Source: Pseudomonadota bacterium
Lineage (GTDB): Bacteria; Myxococcota_A; Polyangia; Haliangiales; Haliangiaceae
Reading direction: 5' to 3'
DNA length: 64,000 nt
NCBI GenBank assembly: GCA_022360315.1
Contig: JAKSDA010000305.1
Location: forward strand, 1-64,000
Position 1 is the stretch's first letter, and each line of letters starts with the position of its first letter. Shown here piece after piece: positions 1 through 11,746 of this stretch. The notes beneath the pieces were generated by a model. That model had not been told where the DNA came from, did no database searches, and saw nothing but the letters and a program-made list of their open reading frames with translations. The position numbers and the translations under genes were made by a program.

Positions 1-65
1 CTGATATAAGTCGCCATCGCGGTCAGCAACCCGCGCCCAACGTGGCTCCCATATCGTTCTCCAGT

Positions 66-88
66 CCCGTTTTACGAGGCAAAACGGG
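66..88. other. Perfect hairpin near the left edge
   Basis: An 8-bp perfect inverted repeat (CCCGTTTT, 7-nt loop, AAAACGGG) is seen. A second copy of the left arm's partner (ACGGGAACT, 98-106) follows, so two alternative pairings are possible. No gene is evident in 1-240 apart from this and the mobile-element fragment at 116-176. It could be a terminator for a gene left of the window or part of a repeat; there is no T-tract to decide. Confidence 0.4.
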
Positions 89-115
89 CATTTAGGGACG
101 GGAACTAGCTAGGAT

Positions 116-176
116 CCGGTCCAAAAACTCTCCGCGTCGCCAGAGCGCTGATCCATCACCGCCAGTGGGCTTGCTC
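116..176 (+). mobile_element. Truncated copy of the MITE found at 49541-49699
   Basis: These 61 bases match 49544-49604, the left part of the complete element, with two mismatches, starting inside the terminal repeat at CCGGTCC. The match stops abruptly after TTGCTC and no right terminal repeat is present, so this is a dead fragment. It shows the element is dispersed in this genome. Confidence 0.8.
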
Positions 177-240
177 CTATCGCTACGGCGACACTGCTCT
201 CTTCTCGGTCGTCAGATTACCAAGAAGCAAAGAGAATGAA

Positions 241-618
241 ATGCAACGTTTTGCCCACAACGAGGCAGGGCTCGGCGCATGGCCCGGGTTGGTCTGCATT
301 GCGCTGCTCGGGCTTTCGAGCGGACTCGAGTCGGTCACCACGCGGTCCGCGGACAACGCGGCGCTGGCCGATTCCGTGCAGGACTGCCTCTTCCACTTTA
401 TCGAGTTTGGCAACCAGAGCCTCCGATACCAGCCGAGCCGGGCCATCGAGCCGCGCTGGCAGTTCACCACCACGAACGTGGTGGACGGCGATCAGCCCGA
501 CGAAAGATTCCTCGAGCAGCGCATTCTAGACCAGGCCGACCAGACTCGCGAGTTCATCCGCAAGTACGACGCCAACGGCCCGGGTTCCGGACAGCCACAA
601 GAGCTGACTCGCTGCTAA
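241..618 (+). CDS. Small hypothetical protein, possibly exported
   Basis: A 125-residue frame with an AGAGAA purine-rich stretch just before the ATG. Residues about 17-30 are hydrophobic (GLVCIALLGL) and could be a signal peptide or anchor. The rest is polar with acidic and basic residues and looks like real protein (EPRWQFTTTNVVDGDQPDE, then a charged helix). I do not recognise the family. It is transcribed convergently with the truncated ATPase gene at 710-1324 and lies where that gene's missing 3' part would be expected, so it may be an insertion product or an unrelated small gene. Other frames across the interval look like noise. Confidence 0.45.
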   Translation: MQRFAHNEAGLGAWPGLVCIALLGLSSGLESVTTRSADNAALADSVQDCLFHFIEFGNQSLRYQPSRAIEPRWQFTTTNVVDGDQPDERFLEQRILDQADQTREFIRKYDANGPGSGQPQELTRC

Positions 619-709
619 CCGCTGCACGAGGCACGCGAGCCCACACACGACAAATAGCTCGATTCAGGCCTTTGCGTCTGATGGTCCCGGCTCTGCCATC
701 GGAAGCATC

Positions 710-1324
710 TTATCTGCTCTTGAGGTGCCAGGAGGAGGCCCACAACGAAGTGGCGAAGTCGTCGACCGACAGTTCGCCCACCAGGGTGTCGAAGATGTAT
801 TCGGGGGCAATCACCACCCATTCCATGAGGTCGGCTGCATTCGAGGATGTGGCAGGGCCGAGGCGAATCAGGCCCGTTTCTATTAGTGAGCTGCCTTTGA
901 GAAACATGCGGCGGTGGCGCCAACGCTCGATTCGAGTGGGAAATAAAACGTGGAGACAGGTGTTGACCGAGCAGTAGGTATGATTCGGCTCCATGTGGAA
1001 CCGAGCAAAGAGGTCCTGAAACAGGATATCGAACCGGGGCGCCGCGGCGATCGCCAGAGTCTGGAGCTCCCACCAATCGAGGTGAAAATACTGCTCGAGT
1101 TTCTTGAAGCTGAGCATCTCCGCGTCATCGGAGACCGGCTGGGTGAGCTGAATGAGCTTGTTTTCAAGCTCGGCAAAACGCCGGGCATAGCGCTCGCGAA
1201 GTCCAGGCTGAGCAGTCCAGCCAGCCGCTCGCACGGTCAATCGGTCGAGCGTTTTGATCTCGACGAGGATCTTCATGCGTTCGAAAAGGGTGTCGAGAAA
1301 TACCAGATCAACCTCTCGCGCCAT
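710..1324 (-). CDS. Truncated eCIS-type AAA ATPase, N-terminal winged-helix part only
   Basis: A 204-residue protein resembling the N-terminal half of the AAA+ ATPases encoded in extracellular contractile injection system (eCIS) loci: a helical lead, then a winged-helix module with the pattern 'W-x-L-x-x-L-x-I-A-A-A-P-x-x-D' (residues about 85-100) and a later 'G-L-I-R-L' strand. Full-length relatives continue for several hundred residues with Walker A and B motifs. Here translation stops after WASSWHLKSR and no P-loop is seen in any frame down to base 1. The gene is last in a minus-strand run DUF4157, propeller, ATPase with gaps of 39 and 60 bases. Either a truncated relic or a stand-alone winged-helix adaptor. 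A start at the Met 17 codons in is possible. Confidence 0.6.
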   Translation of the reverse strand: MAREVDLVFLDTLFERMKILVEIKTLDRLTVRAAGWTAQPGLRERYARRFAELENKLIQLTQPVSDDAEMLSFKKLEQYFHLDWWELQTLAIAAAPRFDILFQDLFARFHMEPNHTYCSVNTCLHVLFPTRIERWRHRRMFLKGSSLIETGLIRLGPATSSNAADLMEWVVIAPEYIFDTLVGELSVDDFATSLWASSWHLKSR

Positions 1325-1384
1325 CGTATCCAGGAGTTGCTTATAATGTCTGTTCGGTAAAGGTGTGGTCTTGGACTCGGCGAG

Positions 1385-2566
1385 CTACTGACCGGAGGGA
1401 ATTGAGAAAACGCGAAGGGCGCCGTTATTGCCGGCGACCACATGAGGACCCACCGGTGACCACGCGATGGCGTTGGTGAAGCCGCTGATCGACACTTCCT
1501 GCTGCAGCTCGTTGGATTGACCACCTCCCATGATCCAGCGCGGGTCGGACAGGGGATGCTGGGAGTCCAAGGTGTATCGAAGCGCGCGGCTTTTGCTATC
1601 TAGGACGAAAATGTGCGTCCGATTGGTCGCAGCCACCAGTGCGCCTGTGGGCGACCAGGCTACACCAGTGAGTCCTGAATCCCCGTCGTTACTCGGTCGC
1701 CAGATTTCTGTGACGCTGGCTGTTGCAACATCGACAAACCCCAGCCCGCGTCCGCTGTCGTCTTGCACCGGAATCGCGAAAGCATCACCGGCGGGCGACC
1801 ACAGCTCGCTGGAATTATCAATCTCGATCGGGCCGGACGGAAGCGCGATCCGTTTGGTAAGGGTGAGTTGGTCTTGCTGGTCCACTGAGAAGATCAGGAG
1901 CTCATTGTCGAAACGGGTGAACGAGGCATCGAGCTGACGGGCAAAGAGAAGAGCGAGAGAATCGCCGCTGCGCGACCAGCCACACCACGAGAAGGTTCCG
2001 CCAGGGGAGTCGGCGAGCGGCTTGCGAAGCGCGGGCGCGGAAACATCGCCGGCGACCCACATGTGAATCTCGGGGATGCCGCGCGGAGAGAATCCGACCC
2101 CCGCGATGACGTCGTGATTGGGGCGCCAGGCTATGTGCATGACCATGCCGTCGACTGGCCGCTCGCGGACAGGTTGCTCGTCGGCAGTGGCTAGCTCGAT
2201 GAGACCACGGCCCGCCCAGGTGACGGCGATTCGGGTACCATCGTTGGCCCATGATGAAGTCAGAGTCTCGGGCTCGACCTGCAATGTCCAGCTGTGGTGG
2301 ACCTTCCACAGATCCGAACGATAGAGCATCAGCCGGGCTGGAGCTGCCGGGGACGGCGTCGCGGCGACGAGAAGCTGATCGCCGCCAGGAGCCCACGACA
2401 CATGGCTGACAAGGTCGGCTCGGATATCGGTATAATCCGCCATGGAGTTCCTCGCATTGCCTGGGCAGTTGGAATCATCCCATAAGGTGAATGCCGCGAC
2501 CGCCGTACCAGCGCCTGCAGCCGTTATTAAGGCTATCGTGAACCAACTCTGTCGCTGTCCAGCCAT
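1385..2566 (-). CDS. Membrane-anchored WD40-like beta-propeller protein
   Basis: A 393-residue protein with a hydrophobic N-terminal segment (about residues 9-28, ALITAAGAGTAVAAF) that should anchor it or direct export. After it come roughly 40-60-residue repeats with the WD40-type cadence 'W-S-P-x-G-D-x-L-A-V-A' (for example VSWAPGGDQLLVA, VAWSPTGALVAAT, IAWSPVGPHVVAG), indicating a six- or seven-bladed propeller. No enzymatic residues are visible; a protein-protein scaffold is the usual role. It lies between the DUF4157 gene and the truncated ATPase, 39 and 60 bases apart, and is probably co-transcribed. An alternative start at the Met of MADYTDI, 41 codons in, would remove the hydrophobic segment and make it cytoplasmic. 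Confidence 0.7.
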   Translation of the reverse strand: MAGQRQSWFTIALITAAGAGTAVAAFTLWDDSNCPGNARNSMADYTDIRADLVSHVSWAPGGDQLLVAATPSPAAPARLMLYRSDLWKVHHSWTLQVEPETLTSSWANDGTRIAVTWAGRGLIELATADEQPVRERPVDGMVMHIAWRPNHDVIAGVGFSPRGIPEIHMWVAGDVSAPALRKPLADSPGGTFSWCGWSRSGDSLALLFARQLDASFTRFDNELLIFSVDQQDQLTLTKRIALPSGPIEIDNSSELWSPAGDAFAIPVQDDSGRGLGFVDVATASVTEIWRPSNDGDSGLTGVAWSPTGALVAATNRTHIFVLDSKSRALRYTLDSQHPLSDPRWIMGGGQSNELQQEVSISGFTNAIAWSPVGPHVVAGNNGALRVFSIPSGQ

Positions 2567-2605
2567 TGCGCAAATCCAGGGAGGCCTGCCACGAACTGGG
2601 AGCAG

Positions 2606-4027
2606 TTATGCGGCGTCGAGCTGGCGGTGGCCGTGTGCGGTATAGAGTGTGCCGTTGCTCTCGCTCCAGAACGGAGTCGACACTGTAAACGAGAAGAAGA
2701 GCGGAATGGCACCGACAGGATGCTGAGCCGTGCCCGAGTTGAAGGCATTGCCGCTCACCGAGGCATTGGCGTCGACCGTGTATCCCCAGGCGACGCTGGC
2801 AGAGTTGCTGTAGATGGTGAAGTTGTTGAGGAACTGACCGGCCGCAGCTGAGGTTCGGCCATTCCACTGCCGCGAAAGCGTGAAGCGGCAATCGTAAACC
2901 GTCACTCCAAAGCCGTTTCTGGCTTTGAACCTGAAAGTGCTGCTGCGAGTCTGCCATCCGTAGAGCTGTTGCCACGGCACATTGGCTGGAACGGCCTGGC
3001 AGAATTTGGTCTGCGCCGTAGCTTGCGGTCGATTGTCCTTGATGATGTCCCAGGCAGCCTGGGCAGTGTTGACAATGCCGCCCAGGATATCAATGGCGTT
3101 GGGCGGGCCGTCCTGCTGGATGACTTCCGATTTCTGCAATGCGGCTTGCTCGGCAGCGCCGCCGGTGTCCGCGCTTTGGGCACCAGCGTCTCTATCACTG
3201 GTGCCACCTGCAACGGCGCCCTCGCCGGCCACGGGAATGATCTCCCAGTTGGCGATCTTGGCCCGCGGGTCGCGAAGTTTCTCCTGTTCTTCTTCGCTAC
3301 CTCCGGCTTCAGCGCTGGAGTTGCCCTCGGCTGCACCGTTTGCAGTACCTTCGGCCTCCGCGTCGGCTTTGCGCATTATCGCCTCTTCGTTGGCGTTGGC
3401 CTCGGCTTCCAGAGAGCCACCGTCGGCGCCCATGGCACTTTTGCGCTGCAATGCGCGCTCGTGATGTTCGGCTTCGGCCTCCAGGCTGTCGCGGGTACCA
3501 GCATCACCGCCCAGTCCGCTCAGCTGGGTAGCCCGACCCGCTTTCTGCTGGATGGTATGGGTGAGCTCGTGAGCAATGAGCCCGTCGCCAGCGGGGGTTT
3601 GGGGCTTAAATTCGCCTTGGGCGAACGCAATATCTTGCCCCGTGGTGAACGCTCGCGCACCCATCTGAGCGCACAACACAGCGGCCGTACTGTCGGTATG
3701 GACCTTGACACCGCTCAACGGGGTGCCGAAGTGGTCTTCCATCTTAGCCCGGGTGGCCTCGGGAAGCGGCGATCCTGAATTGAGTTTACCGGCGACATCA
3801 CCGGCCGCTGGACCTCCGGAGGCAGCTCGCTGCACAGGATTGCCAAAGTGAAGCGAACGTACATAATCCGCCGAGACCTCAGGTTGCTCGGTCCGACCCG
3901 GCGCAACACCCGTGTAGCGCCTCTGGACCGGAGAGACTTTTCCCGGCGAAACTCGTTCGCCCTGGGACGAAGGCTGATGTGAATGGTCATCGGCCAAATG
4001 AACCGTAGGCTTCTTGGGGTGGCGCAT
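2606..4027 (-). CDS. DUF4157 / eCIS-core domain protein with unknown C-terminal domain
   Basis: A 473-residue protein. The start at 4027 is chosen because GGAGGG lies six bases upstream; an in-frame ATG 57 bases further up lacks this. Residues about 80-162 are a classic DUF4157 domain: 'HFG-PLSGVKVHTD', 'ARAFTTGQDIAFAQGEF' and the zinc-protease-like AHELTH (His153, Glu154, His157) followed by TIQQ. This domain marks proteins associated with eCIS loci, as cargo or processing factors. The middle (about 175-300) is Ala/Glu/Gly-rich and probably disordered. The last 170 residues are beta-rich and aromatic, have no family I recognise, and could be the effector module. First gene of the run with the propeller and truncated ATPase. 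Confidence 0.85.
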   Translation of the reverse strand: MRHPKKPTVHLADDHSHQPSSQGERVSPGKVSPVQRRYTGVAPGRTEQPEVSADYVRSLHFGNPVQRAASGGPAAGDVAGKLNSGSPLPEATRAKMEDHFGTPLSGVKVHTDSTAAVLCAQMGARAFTTGQDIAFAQGEFKPQTPAGDGLIAHELTHTIQQKAGRATQLSGLGGDAGTRDSLEAEAEHHERALQRKSAMGADGGSLEAEANANEEAIMRKADAEAEGTANGAAEGNSSAEAGGSEEEQEKLRDPRAKIANWEIIPVAGEGAVAGGTSDRDAGAQSADTGGAAEQAALQKSEVIQQDGPPNAIDILGGIVNTAQAAWDIIKDNRPQATAQTKFCQAVPANVPWQQLYGWQTRSSTFRFKARNGFGVTVYDCRFTLSRQWNGRTSAAAGQFLNNFTIYSNSASVAWGYTVDANASVSGNAFNSGTAQHPVGAIPLFFSFTVSTPFWSESNGTLYTAHGHRQLDAA

Positions 4028-4231
4028 CGTTTTCCCTCCGTTGTCTGTAACGTTTGCGCGAAGATAGCAGCTGCGGCGTCGCAATGGAATGGAACAAACG
4101 AAACCCGAACGCGGATAACAATTGTCCCGACACTCGTCATCACACAGCGGCGATGCTCGCTATTGACCGTGGGTTTCGGTTGCCGGTCGGCGATGGGCAG
4201 TCAGCACAATCACCGATATGTAGGTTTTATC

Positions 4232-4255
4232 GTTGGCGCAGGGCTCTGCGCCAAC
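4232..4255 (-). terminator. Hairpin just downstream of the esterase gene
   Basis: A perfect 10-bp stem (GTTGGCGCAG / CTGCGCCAAC) with a 4-nt loop begins 7 bases beyond the esterase stop on the minus strand. There is no long U-tract, so it may be a weak or Rho-assisted terminator. Confidence 0.55.
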
Positions 4256-4262
4256 CGCGCGC

Positions 4263-5552
4263 TCACTTGCCCGCAGCAACCAGCTTGCGGGCCCGGTCGA
4301 GATTGAGTTTATAGACGCTCAAGTATGGATGCGAGGATTTACTGGCCTTGTCCACGGCAATGGCGTAATGGCTCTTGGCCAGCTCGATCTGGCCCGACTT
4401 TTCGTAGGCCTCGCCGAGGCTGTCGTAGACATTGGCCGACTCGGGATAGAGCTCGATATTGCGCTTAAATGCAGCGATGGCGTCGTCACTGCGATCTGCG
4501 CCGAGCAGCCGATAGCCAAAGACGTTGAGCACCCTCTCGGGAACCACGATGCTGTAGCCGAATTGCTTGGACAGCCCGGCGAAGTGCGCCTCGAGCGCGG
4601 CCAGGCTGTCGACCTCTTCCCCCGGCGTCCACTCGGCGTAGAGCGCTTCCAGAGCGAGATAGATGCTGCGATGCGGAACACTGCCGTGATCCTCGTTGCC
4701 GAGCACAGTGAATTTCCAGCGCAAGCCCGCCGGGGCTCGGTTCTCGAGCATCTCGGCAAAAGCCTGATTGCTGGCCCGCATGTGCTCGCGCTCGTTGCCC
4801 AGCGTGATGTGGAGAAAGGCGTCGAGGTCAGGCCGCCTGGCGATCAGCGCTTCGGCGTTGCGACGCATCAGCTGGTCTTGCCACCACAGGCTGGGACTGA
4901 TGCTCACATACCCCTGAAAGGTATCGGGCGACCGGGTCAGTGCGTGCACCGTAAAGAGTCCGCCAAACGAATGGCCGACCAGAACCCGATGGGGAACCGT
5001 GCGGTAGTCGCGGTCGACGGCGGGAATGAGCTCGTCCTTGATAAAGGCCAGGAAATTGTCGGCTCCCCCGCTGGTGGGGAATCTCTCCTGCCGGGTCGGG
5101 GTGAGATCGCGGGTGCGATCGGTGTTGCCGATGGCCACGACGATCATCTCGGGCATACGCTGCAGGTTGGCCAGGTAACTGACCAGACCGGTGGTGTGAT
5201 GAAAATGGGCATCGCCGTCGAGCAAATACATGACCGGATAACCGGCCTTGCCGTGCTCGTAGCTGCGCGGCGTGTAGACCAAATAGGCCCGCTCTTCGCC
5301 CAGCCGCGCGGAGCGAATTACCTTGCGCTGACCGATCACCACAGCCGTCGATTCCGCGCCGGCCGGCTCGGCCGATCGCTCGACAGCCGGGGCCGCACTT
5401 GCCGCCGGCACGGCCCGGGCCGCATCTGCACCGGGCTGGGCCGGCGCAGCGGGCTTGGCAGACGGCGCGGTTGCGGCCGTGCATGCAGCGACCAGCACAC
5501 TGGACAGGCCGGCCGTAAAGACTCCGTGCAACGAAACAGTGGGGACGCTCAT
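4263..5552 (-). CDS. Lipoprotein esterase (esterase D / PF00756-type) with TPR tail
   Basis: A 429-residue predicted lipoprotein: signal peptide with lipobox LVAAC (Cys24), then an Ala/Pro linker to about residue 65. The alpha/beta-hydrolase part carries 'YPVMYLLDGDAHFH' and the nucleophile elbow GHSFGG (Ser195) with a likely catalytic His289 in GNEDHG. This matches the putative esterase family that includes esterase D, Fes/IroE-type siderophore esterases and mycolyltransferase-like enzymes. The last about 90 residues contain a TPR-like unit (DDAIAAFKRNIELYPESANVYDSLGEAY). The substrate cannot be read from sequence. It faces the periplasm or outer surface. It lies 110 bases downstream of hslU on the same strand, so read-through is possible, but no functional link is evident. 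Confidence 0.8.
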   Translation of the reverse strand: MSVPTVSLHGVFTAGLSSVLVAACTAATAPSAKPAAPAQPGADAARAVPAASAAPAVERSAEPAGAESTAVVIGQRKVIRSARLGEERAYLVYTPRSYEHGKAGYPVMYLLDGDAHFHHTTGLVSYLANLQRMPEMIVVAIGNTDRTRDLTPTRQERFPTSGGADNFLAFIKDELIPAVDRDYRTVPHRVLVGHSFGGLFTVHALTRSPDTFQGYVSISPSLWWQDQLMRRNAEALIARRPDLDAFLHITLGNEREHMRASNQAFAEMLENRAPAGLRWKFTVLGNEDHGSVPHRSIYLALEALYAEWTPGEEVDSLAALEAHFAGLSKQFGYSIVVPERVLNVFGYRLLGADRSDDAIAAFKRNIELYPESANVYDSLGEAYEKSGQIELAKSHYAIAVDKASKSSHPYLSVYKLNLDRARKLVAAGK

Positions 5553-5662
5553 GGCACCATGCTAAACAGTTCGCACCGCGGTCTCTATTATTATGCAGCG
5601 AAGCCAGCTCGCTGCATCGACCGCAGGTATGGCTGCAATGGACGCAGCCCGGCCAGACCATC

Positions 5663-7029
<1,367 letters not shown>

Positions 7030-7033
<4 letters not shown>

Positions 7034-7572
7034 CCCAGCTCCTCGACAGTGAGGTTGTGGTTGGTGTACACGCAGATCTCGCCGGCAATGGCCATGGCCT
7101 GCTCGGCGATGGTGCGGGCATCGAGCTCGGTGTGCCGGAGCAGAGCACGAGCCGCAGCCAGCGCAAACGGACCCCCCGAGCCAATGGCCACGACCCCGTC
7201 GTCGGGCTCGATGACATCGCCGCTGCCCGAAAGCAAATAGGTCTGCTGGGGGTCGGCAACCACCAACATGGCGTCGAGTCGGCGCAGCACCCGGTCGGTC
7301 CGCCAGTCCTTGGTCATCTCGACAGCAGCGCGACGCAAATTGCCGCCGTGCTCGCGCAACTTGCCCTCGAGTCGCTCAAACAGGGCGATGCCGTCGGCCG
7401 CCGAGCCGGCAAAGCCGCCGATGGCCTGGCCGTCGTTCATGCGTCTGACTTTGCGCGCCGATCCCTTCATCACAGTCTGGCCCAGGGAAACCTGGCCGTC
7501 ACCAGCTACAATGACGTTGCCGCTCCGGCGTACGGATAAAATGGTCGTGGAGTGAAACCTGGCTCGCTTCAT
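7030..7572 (-). CDS. hslV: ATP-dependent protease peptidase subunit HslV
   Basis: A 180-residue N-terminal-nucleophile peptidase, proteasome beta-type. The first eight residues (MKRARFHS) would be removed to expose the catalytic threonine of TTILSVRR. Other signatures are 'VAGDGQVSLGQTVMK', 'GFAGSAADGIALFERLE' and 'AIGSGGPFALAAARALL'. It assembles as two hexameric rings capped by HslU. Second gene of xerC-hslV-hslU, 48 bases after xerC, with a four-base overlap into hslU. Confidence 0.97.
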
Positions 7573-7620
7573 GGCTAGAGGTCGGTCCTACCACTGGCCG
7601 GACGTCCCGGCAAGCTCCTC

Positions 7621-8703
7621 TCACGATTCCTCAGGGTCCCGAGAGTCCGACGGTTTTTGCGCGCGAGGATGGGCATCGTCGTATACCTCCATGAGATGGT
7701 CGAGCGAAACCCGGGTATAGATCTGCGTGGAGGCCAGGCTGGCGTGGCCGAGAAGCTCCTGGATCGCCCGCAGGTCGGCTCCGCTGTCGAGAAGATGGGT
7801 GGCAAAGGAATGGCGCAGAGCGTGCGGTGTGGCCTCGCAGGTGCCCGCACTCGTCACACAGTGGGACACGATGCGCTGCACCGAACGCGGGGTCAGCCGA
7901 CCGCCGCGATAATTGACAAACAGCGCGCGGTCATCGACCTGACCGCTGCGCCGGCCGCGCAAGGCGTTTCTGACCGCGAGGTAGTCGCGCAACGCCCGCT
8001 CGGCCTTGCTGCCCAGCGGTACCTGGCGGTTCTTGCCCCCCTTGCCGCGGCGCACGATGGCCATCGGCGTGTCGAAGCGGTCGCGGTCGATGTCGTCGAG
8101 GTCGAGTGCGCAGCACTCGGATACCCGCAGGCCAGCGCCGTAGAGCACCTCGAGAAGGGCGCGGTCGCGCAGACTGATCGCCCGCTTGCGAGCGCTGATT
8201 TTTTGCCGATCAGGCGCAGCCGACGACCCGGAATGGCCGGCCTCAGCAACCGGCCGGCCGGACTGGTCAGAGCGCCGAAAGGGCCCTCGTGTCAGCACCG
8301 CGGTCGGCTCCTCGACCACGCGAAAGGCGTCGTCGACGTCGAGAGCGCGGGGCACGGATCGTTTGCGTTTTGGGCTGCGCAAGAGGCGAGCCGGGTTGCC
8401 CGAAATCGCGCCGCGCTTGACCAGAAAGCGAAAGAACGAGCGCAACGTGGACAGTTTGCGCGCGATCGACGCCGGATCGGTAACGCCGAAAAGCGCCGCT
8501 AGATAGGCCCGGATGTCAGGTGTATCGAGCTCGGCAAGTTCGGGCGCGCGGCCCGTGCGGTCCCGATAGAGCGCGCAAAACTGGTCGAGATCGGCCGCGT
8601 AGGCGGCACGGGTATGCGACGATGCCGCTCGCTCTGCGGCCAGATACTCGGCGAATGCCCGGGTTGCTCGGTCCCAGTCCATGGCAGTCGCCCATGGTAA
8701 CAA
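7621..8703 (-). CDS. xerC: Tyrosine recombinase XerC
   Basis: A 360-residue site-specific recombinase of the XerC/XerD type, which resolves chromosome dimers. The N-terminal SAM-like core-binding domain spans about residues 8-105 and the catalytic domain about 175-340. Catalytic residues are visible: Arg193 (GLRVSE), Lys221 or Lys224 (GKGGKNR), His294 and Arg297 (HALRHSF), His320 (LLGHAS) and Tyr329 (TQIYT). It is about 55 residues longer than usual, partly because of a Ser/Pro/Arg-rich insert at about 138-176 between the two domains, plus a polar C-terminal tail. The order xerC-hslV-hslU is conserved in many bacteria, which supports the name. A start at Met8 (8682) is equally possible. Confidence 0.9.
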   Translation of the reverse strand: MLPWATAMDWDRATRAFAEYLAAERAASSHTRAAYAADLDQFCALYRDRTGRAPELAELDTPDIRAYLAALFGVTDPASIARKLSTLRSFFRFLVKRGAISGNPARLLRSPKRKRSVPRALDVDDAFRVVEEPTAVLTRGPFRRSDQSGRPVAEAGHSGSSAAPDRQKISARKRAISLRDRALLEVLYGAGLRVSECCALDLDDIDRDRFDTPMAIVRRGKGGKNRQVPLGSKAERALRDYLAVRNALRGRRSGQVDDRALFVNYRGGRLTPRSVQRIVSHCVTSAGTCEATPHALRHSFATHLLDSGADLRAIQELLGHASLASTQIYTRVSLDHLMEVYDDAHPRAQKPSDSRDPEES

Positions 8704-8884
8704 GAGCGATACACCGGGGCGAATAAATGGCTCGATCTGGTCATCAGACCGCCGAGACGTCCCGAATCACCGGTCGCACCGGCCGCGCGGCTGCTTTCCG
8801 CGCCGGAATGATCGGACAGGCTTCGCTTGTCTGCTATGGTGGCTGCTTCACTCCGTCATCACACCTTAGAAAGAACCAATTCCC

Positions 8885-9430
8885 ATGATTCCCGGTAAAC
8901 CTGTCCCGTTTATTCTCGGCCTTGCCGCGCTGTGGGCGATCTCCTGCGGTGGCAGTCAAACCTCTTCACAACCAGTGTCCAGCCCGGCAACCAGCGCCAA
9001 CCCCGACAGTGCAGCTCAGGCGCCAGTTGAACAGACCGCCGAGGTCACAGCCAGCCCGGACCCTGCCGACAATCCGGCACCAGCCGATGCAACAACCGGA
9101 TCGGCCGCGACCGTACCGGTTGCCAACCCGGTCGAGAACAGAGAAGAGCTGGCCGAGAAAATGCTCGCCATGGCCCGCGCCATGACCGATGCAGCCATTA
9201 ACAACCAGGGCAAGTGCGACGATATGGCCGCAGCGATCAAGGCCATCGTCAATGACAATCGGGACCTGGTGATCGCCGCCAGACAGTTTGACAATGACCC
9301 CGAGGCCAAAAAATGGCTGGCCGAAAATTACCAGCAAAAGTTCGAAGAGGCGGTCAAGCCGATGATGGAACCGGCCATGGCCTGCGCCGATAACCCCGCC
9401 ATGCAAGAGGCGTTTCAGGACATGCAGTGA
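8885..9430 (+). CDS. Small lipoprotein of unknown function
   Basis: A 181-residue predicted lipoprotein with lipobox WAISC (Cys21) followed by Gly-Gly-Ser. Residues 25-85 are a Pro/Ala/Thr-rich linker. The remaining 95 residues form a helical domain with two cysteines (KCDDMAAAI and MACADNP) that may form a disulphide in the periplasm. I do not recognise a named family, but the layout (linker plus short helical domain with a paired Cys) is common in Myxococcota. It stands alone, divergent from xerC and convergent with the EF-G gene. Confidence 0.75.
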   Translation: MIPGKPVPFILGLAALWAISCGGSQTSSQPVSSPATSANPDSAAQAPVEQTAEVTASPDPADNPAPADATTGSAATVPVANPVENREELAEKMLAMARAMTDAAINNQGKCDDMAAAIKAIVNDNRDLVIAARQFDNDPEAKKWLAENYQQKFEEAVKPMMEPAMACADNPAMQEAFQDMQ

Positions 9431-9504
9431 GTATAGCCAGAAAACCGGCTCGCGGTGGACCGCTGCCAACCCGAGCGTGGCCAGCTGGCGCGGTGAGGCG
9501 CTAT

Positions 9505-11535
<2,031 letters not shown>

Positions 11536-11746
11536 GGGGGGCGCGACTATATAGCAGCCGGCGCGGAATAATCCACGCGTTTCCAGGGGATTACAGTGGG
11601 GATGGCAGGGCGGGCCCGGACCGGGTCAGGACCGGGGCCGGGCCCGAGCACGGCGGCCGGAGTCCCGGTCGGCCCGGCGGTTGGCCGCGCAACAGAAATG
11701 CCTTGTTTGATCCACAACCAACCCGTTTCTGTTTAGACTCGCGGCC

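Noticed and set aside
279..977. A 232-codon plus-strand frame across the truncated-ATPase region
   Set aside because: Arg/Pro/Ala-rich translation typical of a shadow frame; the minus-strand frame has real family similarity.
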